NCBI GenBank assembly: GCA_030386875.1 | Contig: CM059562.1 | Location: forward strand, 64,788,201-64,852,200 | Length of the DNA: 64,000 nt | Reading direction: 5' to 3' | Source: Morinoia aosen | Lineage: Eukaryota > Arthropoda > Malacostraca > Amphipoda > Talitridae | Shown here: piece after piece, positions 56,840 to 64,000 of the stretch | Numbering within the stretch: the first letter of the stretch is position 1 | Layout of the letters: each line of letters begins with the position of its first letter | Notes under the pieces: model-generated | Database searches by the model: none | Seen by the model: the letters and a program-made list of their open reading frames with translations, nothing else | Told to the model about the DNA's origin: nothing | Program-made: the position numbers and the translations under genes

Positions 56840-56915
56840 AGGGTAGGTTTGGTTAGGATAGGAAAGGCTTGGATATATTAGGTTAGGATAGGATAGGTTA
56901 GCACAGGTTAGGTAA
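56840..56915 (+). repeat. Degenerate TTAGG/GATAGG-rich tract
   Basis: GGTTTGGTTAGGATAGGAAA, TTAGGTTAGGATAGGATAGG and further TTAG/TTAGG units, all on one strand. It resembles a degenerate interstitial version of the arthropod telomere repeat TTAGG, but is short and impure. Confidence 0.5.
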
Positions 56916-57387
56916 TATTGACGGAATTTTTTCACGGGCCCGCCTAGCTTAACGATGACATTATCCGTGGAATTTCCACGGGTCCTGCTACTATCTAATA
57001 ATACCCTTAGTTTATTTGTTTGGAGTCCGATTCTCGCATTTCTCTCTCACGCTCATAAGGATATCTGTAATGACCATATCTGAGTTTCATCAGTGCACAA
57101 GTGCAAGAATATTTTTATCACAGGTACTGATAGGATGGATATATTTGTTTGTCATCCACACCCGGAAAATTTGTTCAAAAAAGGTATTGAATCCGTCATT
57201 TTTGAGGGCCGTGAACACTGGTTCATATATAATTATTATTCGTAAGCACTGTCACAACACAGTATCTTCTTCATTGGATCCAAGACTGGGAATTCGATTC
57301 CGTATGAAGTCCACGAAGAAAGTTTTTACATAGCTTGCAAAACGAACCCTGAATTCCTATTTCTATGGAAGTATTAATGATACTGGG

Positions 57388-57452
57388 TAATCAAGTAAAA
57401 TCTTTTCTGCTGTGTGATTCAACTTGACTGGGTAATTTGCCATAATTAACGA
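57388..57452 (+). repeat. 65-bp direct repeat, copy 2
   Basis: Identical to 56,529-56,593. The 0.8 kb between copies contains the Helitron-like remnant and the TTAGG-like tract. Confidence 0.92.
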
Positions 57453-57789
57453 ATTGGATCTTAAGTTCTTTCTACAGTATAATGTCCTGATCTAGCTCTT
57501 ATCAATTATTGTTGTAAACTTAAGCATCGAATTGTAAGTGAACCCTGTAGAAAGTAACCATTATTCAATAATATACGCTGCAATGGTCTGACCGATTCAG
57601 TTGTAGTCATTTGCGGCCTGCCCTTGTGTCGTCTGCTCTCAAAGAAATAAATTTCAATCCTCTCCGCTCGAAATGGAGGAGTTCACGCACAACCTGCAGC
57701 ACATCAACACCCAATTTTGCATCCTCTATGCTTTCCGAATTTCATGAGCTCTTCTCTGGAGTTTGCATGTAACTTTAGTGTCACTATGG
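57453..57789. other. Unannotated AT-rich sequence
   Basis: No supported feature before the GC-rich island. Confidence 0.4.
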
Positions 57790-58110
57790 CGGAGTGAGAG
57801 GAGAGAGCTCCTTGGGCTAACAGCAGTGTTGGGCGCCGCGACTGCGTGCTGTTCACTGTATATCGCGGTGCTGCTCCGCGACGGGGTGCTGCTCTGTTAT
57901 TTGGTGCTGCCGTGTTGTGGAGGTTAGACTGCTGCGGCCTCCTAGAGCTATCTTGAGCTAGCTATTGGTCGCCTCGACTACTTTCGTTGTCATCGCACCG
58001 ATGGCGCATCCGTGGACTTCATGCAGACGATCGCAGCGGTAACGGAGACTTCAGCCCGCTGACGAGGTGGCTCGCAGCGACATGTAGCGCTGTGTTCAGT
58101 TGACCCTTGG
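57790..58110. other. GC-rich island of unknown nature
   Basis: A 320-bp stretch rich in CpG and GCTGC within AT-rich DNA, including repeated GGTGCTGCT words (57,868-57,925). No long open frame or protein family is apparent on either strand. It could be a promoter or 5' exon of an unseen gene, an RNA gene, or repeat sequence. Confidence 0.4.
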
Positions 58111-58869
58111 TAGCGAATTTTTTATCATAAATGATATCTGTTCTCCACTCCAACTCTACTTTAAATTCAGTGTTGGTCGGGGTTTGAGGTCTCCAATAAT
58201 GGGGATTGTGCTTTATCTGGATATGTTATAGTATGCCAAAACTTAAGTTGACTTTTTGAACGTTTTCTTGTATTCATTATTCATACTGCTCTAACGATAT
58301 TTTATTCTAATTATCGTACTAATCCTTTGATGGTCGGGTACCTATGAATAATTCTGAAAGCTAATATTTGGCCAAAATATTGCTAGTCTATTATTATATG
58401 AACTGCTAAAATATTTCTAACCTGTTAATTTTTAAGGTGCTGAAAGTTCTGTTCATTGATACTGCTGAAATTGAACTAACACTACTCAAAAAATTGTCCT
58501 ATTCTTAAATTATGAACTTAGCTCCTCTCTGCTCGAAATTGTTCATTTCCTTGTCTGACCTTGTCTGACAAGAATGTTTGTTCACAGCCCGACCTCGACC
58601 TTCCTACTCGTATGTGCCGGTGGGCCAGCCGTGTTCCTGCGCTGCCAAACGTTCTTCCTTGTTTGGTATTCCACGACTGGCGAGGGGAGTTGTGCTACTG
58701 GTGTGAATTATTCATGACTTTACAATACTATTAAATTATATTGCACTTATGCCCAAATTATTTTTCTTTACCCGCCGTTATTTTCGAAAACCTCATTCAT
58801 TAATTAGACTAGAGTGCGACTAGGTTAAGTGCACTAGGTTAAACCTAGTTGCACACCGAATATTAGCGT
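58111..58869. other. Unannotated AT-rich sequence
   Basis: Contains a small hairpin at about 58,816-58,856 (GTGCGACTAGGTT and AACCTAGTTGCAC, one mismatch). Nothing else recognised. Confidence 0.45.
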
Positions 58870-58879
58870 TGATGATACG

Positions 58880-59095
58880 ATATCTTAAATGTCGCTGAAC
58901 TTATTCGGGCCCACAAGTAGCTATACTCAAACGTGTCCATTGTAATAGCCATAAGAAATAATCTAATATAAGTATCACATGTGGTACATAAATTTTTAGA
59001 GATCTGTCGCTTGTGGTAAATAAATTTTTACAGATCTATCACTTGTAGTAAATATATTGTTTACATTGTTTCAGTCGTTTAAATTGTTTAAATGC
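58880..59095 (+). repeat. 3'-end fragment of a CR1-like element
   Basis: 'ctgaacttattcgggcccac' to 'gttgtttaaat' matches the 3' UTR of the CR1-like element at 42,762-42,875 (inverse strand). It includes three tandem ~45-bp versions of 'tcacttgtggtaaataaatttttacagatc'. No ORF remains. Confidence 0.75.
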
Positions 59096-59340
59096 ACTTT
59101 GATCTACGTGGCCTTAAAATTCTCGAAGCAACTAGAACAAAGAACATGCTTTCCCACACAAAAAATTATGAGATTTCATACCTACTTAACGGCGGAATAA
59201 AAATTCGTTCGAGTTAGAAACGAAGAAGGATTAGCGCGCATGACTTTGATTTTTTTTTTATCCCGCAAGAAACGAGATAAAAATTGATGCTAATGAGCCA
59301 ATATCTCAATGCTTTTCGGCATACACTATGGAATTGATTT

Positions 59341-59442
59341 GCAATCTAATACATGCTAACTAATCTATGCAACTAATCTATACAACTAACTAATCTATAC
59401 AACTAATCTATACTAATTAATCTATACAATCTAATACATGCT
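59341..59442. repeat. Short tandem repeat ACTAATCTATACA
   Basis: About six degenerate 10-15-bp units flanked by two copies of CAATCTAATACATGC. Confidence 0.85.
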
Positions 59443-61404
59443 TGGGGTGTGTCTGTCTGGCATAATTTCTTAAAAAACTAATCTTCAAACTCTGCGAAAA
59501 TGTTTTACAATTGAATAAAAATTTTATCTGACCTTATTAATCGTCGATCGCTGGTACGAGTCAGGGGATGCAATTTTGAACATAGAAACTCTCAGAGAAA
59601 CCAGTAGTTAGTCAGGAGTCGCTGCGCACTCTTCGTACAACGTTTCTCATATACTTTTCCGTAGTGAAATATTTACAAACATTGGTGCAGGAGTGGGATG
59701 ATGTCATTAGAATGAAATAGTGTTAAAAAGTAACAAGTGGCTTGTTTTTTAAGAAATAAAATCATTTGAATAGAAATAAAATTCATAGCTAAGCTTTCTT
59801 GCACTAAGTCCTGCACATATAAATTTAGTCTACCCTAGTACCTACAGTGTTATTCACTAATTTTGACAAGAGAGCCACTATGGTTGAACGCATTGATCGA
59901 AAGAGCCATAGCACTGCAAGTTAGCATATATCATTTAAATTATATATTAATTAATTAGTTTATGTATTTTTCGAGAGCCGTGAATAGAGTCATCGCGAGC
60001 CGCCAGCGGCTCACTATAGCCGCGCAATGAATCCCTACATCCCGAGTACATCAGACCCTACATCACATACGTGTGCTGGTGAAAACTCTGGTTGAAAGTA
60101 TAGTAATGAACTGCAATGAGAGGTAATATTTAATAACTACTTTTTCAGTATGTATCACAACGTAGAGCATACAGTTATTTTGAGGTGCAAAATTACGCGC
60201 TATTTCGAACTCGAATTTTTCATTGGTGGAGAAATTTTATGCTCTTATACACCGTGGAAATTTGTTTCGTAGCTAGACCCGTGATACTTAAAGAGCTATA
60301 TACCCAATGTCTGGTGAACGATAACGCAATTGGGCATCATTCATCCGATTTCATTTCTGGCTCGTAATAGCTATTGGAAGAAAATTGCAAAATATCGAAA
60401 TTGTTTTTTAGGGAGGTAGAGGGAAGAGAACGTATATTGGGTTTTATTAGTGAGGAACCTCCAGTCGAATTCATTTAAGAGAGGAGTTGCATGATAGCTC
60501 TGTGTTATTCTATCTTCGTACATAATTTTGGCTGTAAAATTCATGCATTTTTGAAGCTCTTTGATAATATTGGGGTGTGTCTAGGCTGCAATGATCGAGA
60601 TGTGATAACACTAGAGATTGAATGGAAAATTATCTAGATTTTTTATCGAGCAAACATTTTATACGGTGGTAAAACATTGGGGCTTCGTTATTAAAGAATA
60701 GTAGTATTTTTTGTTATCTTAGCCAGGAGGTCGACAAACTCGGCGTAAAATGCTGAGCATCCCACCTACATAAGTAAAGAATTTTTCCCCACTGGTAAGA
60801 GAAAGAAAATTAGCCTGCATACCCAACCCAACTTAGGTGCTTAAAATGAGCATCACTTCTTGGAGGCGTTACACAGTTAAAAGGCATTTGAAATGTCAAT
60901 GAATGTAGAATATGATGAAATCTACTCAGTTGAAATATACAATCGGTAACTCTGAAACAATTAAACATCGCGTTTGATCAAAACATGTTAATTTTATCGG
61001 CATCATCCTAGGGATAAGAAATTTATGTTGTCCTTAGACATCGTTAAAATTTGATATTTTTCAAGAAACTTCGACTAAGATATTCTCTGGGATCATTAGG
61101 AGATCGCCGTCAACGTCCAAACGTTCACCACTGAATTTCAGGAAGTTGATTTATGCGGACCTCTAATTAAATTGAGCTTGAGGTTTAATATTACCAATAA
61201 ACTGAAAGCCGTGACACAAATAAAATCTTTCACTGCAAATTTGAAAAAAATATATTTAAGAAAACTCTTACTTGCTAAGCTCTTTTTTTCCCGGAATTAT
61301 TTATCCTTGATTCAAATCCGAGTCATTCTAACGACCTCACATGTTGTGAACAGCAAGGGAAAAAATTTTTTTATCTATATGAATGACATGAAAAAACTAG
61401 TGGC
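59443..61404. other. 2-kb AT-rich stretch without recognised genes
   Basis: Short open frames (60-80 aa) are no longer than chance. No repeat match elsewhere in the window was seen. Confidence 0.5.
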
Positions 61405-61405
61405 G

Positions 61406-61455
61406 TACGACTAACGGTAAAGGTTGCCCATACATGTAAATTCAAGAAATAATAT
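61406..61455 (+). repeat. ~47-bp direct repeat, copy 1
   Basis: CGTACGACTAACGGTAAAGG through TTCAAGAAATAATA, repeated at 62,616-62,662 with a 5-bp length difference. The two copies bracket the secreted-peptide ORF. Confidence 0.85.
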
Positions 61456-61697
61456 AATATTATAGCGTTTGTTTGACAAAACTCACAAGGCGGTTGGGTT
61501 ACCAACCATGTGTCTACCTTTCGGATTAGAATCGGCAAGTCTTTACACAATTTTCTGTTTAGAGGTGTAAGGTCTGTCATAAATGGCGTACTCACTTTAA
61601 ACCAGATTGAAGTATCCAGGATACTTGTTTGAATAAGAGGAGCAACTTCATTCTTTTGCATTCTGCTGTTTTGCATCATTCGCAGCACAGAATTAAC

Positions 61698-62003
61698 ATG
61701 CGAAGGAGAATGTCATCCACTGCAGCTCTGCTACTGACAGCCGTGATCCTGGCGCAACTTTGGGTGTGCCAAGCGGACTTCACACCAGGCACGCTGGAGG
61801 CAGACGCCGACGAGCTGGAGGCGCACCACGGGATGCTGGCGCAGCAGAGAAGGCTGGCCAGGATAAGGATCACAGACTCTCACCGCACGCCTAGAACTGT
61901 TCTTTTGAAGGCGATCGGGCGTACTGGGGCTAACCTCAGACAACTCCCTGCATCCAATATCCCTCTTCATGCACGAATTTTCGAGTTGACGAATTCGACT
62001 TAA
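61698..62003 (+). CDS. Putative secreted peptide exon, unrecognised
   Basis: The preferred start is the ATG at 61,698 (MRRRMSSTAALLLTAVILAQ); the frame is open from 61,629. It has a textbook signal peptide: a basic start, an h-region ALLLTAVILAQLWV, and likely cleavage after CQA. An acidic/polar stretch follows (DFTPGTLEADADELEAHHGM), then LAQQRRLARIR with a possible dibasic RR site. Codons up to about 61,860 are GC-rich unlike the surroundings, after which composition turns AT-rich. The coding exon may therefore end near there through a splice I cannot place, or continue to the stop at 62,001-62,003. A neuropeptide or other small secreted precursor is possible, but I recognise no family. Confidence 0.45.
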   Translation: MRRRMSSTAALLLTAVILAQLWVCQADFTPGTLEADADELEAHHGMLAQQRRLARIRITDSHRTPRTVLLKAIGRTGANLRQLPASNIPLHARIFELTNST

Positions 62004-62615
62004 TAGTATTTTGAAGAACGCGTTGCGGAACTTGAAAAAGAATAGAAAGCTTAAGCAAAAAGTGCTTTCTTGAAAATTGATGAGCAAGTTCAGCAAGCAA
62101 TTGACTAGACTGTTCCACTAGCGTAAAAATCACTGGCGAAGTTTGAGAGAGGTATAACTTAAGCCTTGTTTCCTAAAGGTCTTGAAAGCGCAAAGCAGTA
62201 ACTTGTGAGTTTCGAGAAAAAAAGAATTGAAAATTTACGGCAAATTTTAGTGACTATTCAGTCATTACCTGATGATGCTGCAGTATCATAATATTAGAGT
62301 TACAGAGGCCAAATCACTCAGTTGTTACAGGAGAAACCTCCTTCACTCTTCGACAAAAATTGGCCATAATCTTTCTAGAGCGAGATCGCTCGAGATACGA
62401 GAGAGCGTCAACCCGTGTATGACTCTCTTCAGGGCATCTATGAAACTAATAGCAGAACTGTTGAAAAAATGAATGAACGTATTTAAGAAGAGTATCCGAC
62501 GTGGTAAGCGAAGGTGAGAGCTCTGCACACCGGCGTCAACACTTCAACGGAGCCACGAATGTTGCAGCTAAACTCGCCTAGGGCTCAAATTTCCCAAGTT
62601 ATTTCGAACACTCAA

Positions 62616-62662
62616 ACGTACGACTAACGGTAAAGGTTGCCCATTTAAATTCAAGAAATAAT
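62616..62662 (+). repeat. ~47-bp direct repeat, copy 2
   Basis: CGTACGACTAACGGTAAAGG with TTGCCCATTTAAATTCAAGA, close copy of 61,406-61,455. Confidence 0.85.
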
Positions 62663-62729
62663 AGATCTGCTTAACTCTATTTTGTCGTACCTAAGATTCA
62701 TTTATCCATTCCTGCGTTAAAACAATTTC

Positions 62730-62838
62730 TTGGCTCTTTTATTGCTCTCAATAGCTCTAGTACTTGCCACCGGAATACTGGTAGCACCGATCGTGGCGGC
62801 ACTGGTGATTCGCTACAACCAGTTCCTCGAGCAATAGA
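62730..62838 (+). CDS. Possible terminal exon with a membrane segment
   Basis: A + frame ending TAG at 62,836-62,838 reads FLALLLLSIALVLATGILVA, PIVAALVIRYNQFLEQ. The last 70 bp (GCCACCGGAATACTGGTAGC onward) are GC-rich with third-position bias, against AT-rich surroundings. AG sites in 'ctctcaatag' and 'gctctag' offer acceptors. It could be the last exon of a gene that includes the signal-peptide ORF at 61.7 kb, but no splice junction connects them convincingly. Confidence 0.3.
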
Positions 62839-62844
62839 AGAGGT

Positions 62845-63478
62845 ATGAGATGTACCGAGCAAGAGCTCCTAAACATTCTACTTATTTACTGTGATTTACT
62901 TGTCCTCAAGTTAATATCTAACTTATTATTGATATTTTCCTTTCACTTAACCATGTAAAAAACAATGAACTTTGCCGAATAATACTCGGATCATGGATAA
63001 TTATGGGTTGTAGATATCAGATACTCGTATTTATTATACACCCTTGAGAATGCTTAATTTTTTTCACTTTTGAGAGCGTATTTCAGAATAGTTCCAGCGA
63101 AATTTGCTTAACAGAAAATTTTATCTCGAGAAATATGTCCGCAAGAAAATGGTTTATTAAAATCGAATTTTTAATTTCTCTGGCAGTAATGAGTGACTTA
63201 TCACATTGTGGTTGGTACAAAATCTTATGCATTAATCTGGTTTAGTTGTTCAATGAATATAATTCTTCCGGAAATGAAAACACTTGCAAAAATTATAGGT
63301 GCAACTTGCAAAATACTCGTAGGATTAAGGTCTTCCTCATATTTTCTGGCATTCCTTGTTGAGTTTAAGTTGAAAAAACATATATTACGGTGGTTTGATT
63401 CCATTCATACATTGAAATGAGTATAAATGAGAAAGGTTTTAATTCAGGAGAGGCTGTACGAATGTAGGTACTTCAAGC

Positions 63479-63513
<35 letters not shown>

Positions 63514-64000
63514 TACAGAGGCAGCACAGGAGTAGTTATACACAGAAATTAAATGGTGAATTTATTATTACTTGTAGGATTTTAACCCTGATGACGCTAT
63601 GCTGACTTTCCAAAAACGAGTTTGAAATTTGTCGATTAATTTTTTTCATGCGAACCGCTAGGGTGCATCGAGGGGATTCTCTCTAGCGCAGTTCGCTAAT
63701 CTGGCAAAGAAAATCGTAAGCATCTCGAAATGGAGAAAGTGAATGACATAAGACAATGAAACTAGTACAAGAGATCTGTCACAGTACTCCGATCTGTTTA
63801 ATGAAAAAAGAAAAGTAAAGAATAAAATATATAACTATTTTATTTCTTTTATCTAAAATAAGCCTGATCTAATCATATTGTACATTTGTTTGCCAAAGGC
63901 TTTTACATCTAATACCAGACACTGTAACGATACTCCAGCCATAAATGAGCATTCCGGATTATTACTTTTTCGGTGCATTTTGTTTTCGTACAGCCTTCAC
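62845..64000. other. AT-rich sequence to the window end
   Basis: Contains an (AT)n microsatellite at 63,480-63,505. No gene or repeat boundary recognised. Confidence 0.5.
63480..63505. repeat. (AT)n microsatellite
   Basis: About 13 uninterrupted AT units. Confidence 0.95.

Noticed and set aside
58816..58856. Hairpin as a transcription terminator
   Set aside because: Bacterial-type terminators do not apply here, and no gene ends next to it.

Overview
The window is eukaryotic nuclear DNA, very probably from an arthropod, perhaps an insect. Evidence: genes with GT-AG introns, an RpL11 protein of arthropod type, many nested retrotransposons, AT-rich introns, and a short degenerate TTAGG-like tract. 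The species cannot be named from sequence alone.

Two host genes are recognised and they converge. On the + strand (1,250-14,802, continuing upstream of the window) are the last four coding exons of a metallophosphoesterase 1 / PGAP5 homologue (MPPE1), the enzyme that remodels the GPI-anchor glycan for ER export. On the - strand (34,024 down to 16,722) is a complete five-exon RpL11 gene for large-subunit ribosomal protein uL5 (192 aa). Its first coding exon is only 10 nt, its first intron is 12.4 kb, and the 3' splice site of that intron is tandemly duplicated. At the right edge a secreted-peptide ORF and a possible membrane-segment exon (61.7-62.8 kb) may be part of a third, unrecognised gene.

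The rest is mostly mobile DNA. (1) 1,906-8,501: a full-length I-clade non-LTR element in an MPPE1 intron, with a 13-bp target duplication, intact ORF1, broken ORF2, and a possible HDV-like ribozyme at its exact 5' end. (2) 22,475-26,479: a DNA transposon in RpL11 intron 1 with 16-bp terminal inverted repeats, a 6-bp target duplication and an apparently intact spliced transposase. (3) 27,055-27,896: a piggyBac-type MITE flanked by TTAA. (4) about 27.9-33.3 kb: nested foldback elements, including near-perfect hairpins of about 0.3 and 0.7 kb and a 1.2-kb segment present twice. (5) 34,883-42,623: a complete, very young BEL/Pao element with 540-bp LTRs, whose gag and pol are in one frame split by UGA-CGG. 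(6) 42,758-53,196: a CR1/L2-like non-LTR element on the - strand, interrupted by a young mag-like Ty3/Gypsy element (44,029-49,135) and by a tRNA-derived SINE (52,438-52,729). (7) 53.9-57.5 kb: a 2.6-kb long-inverted-repeat element tangled with Helitron-like N-terminal coding remnants.

Insertion order can be read from the nesting. A satellite of about 220 bp received the CR1-like element and separately the BEL element. A second satellite copy at 53.2-53.36 kb preserves the empty BEL site. The CR1-like element later received the SINE and then the mag-like element, whose LTRs look identical. A ~340-bp dispersed repeat ('family A') occurs in at least six further places around both host genes.
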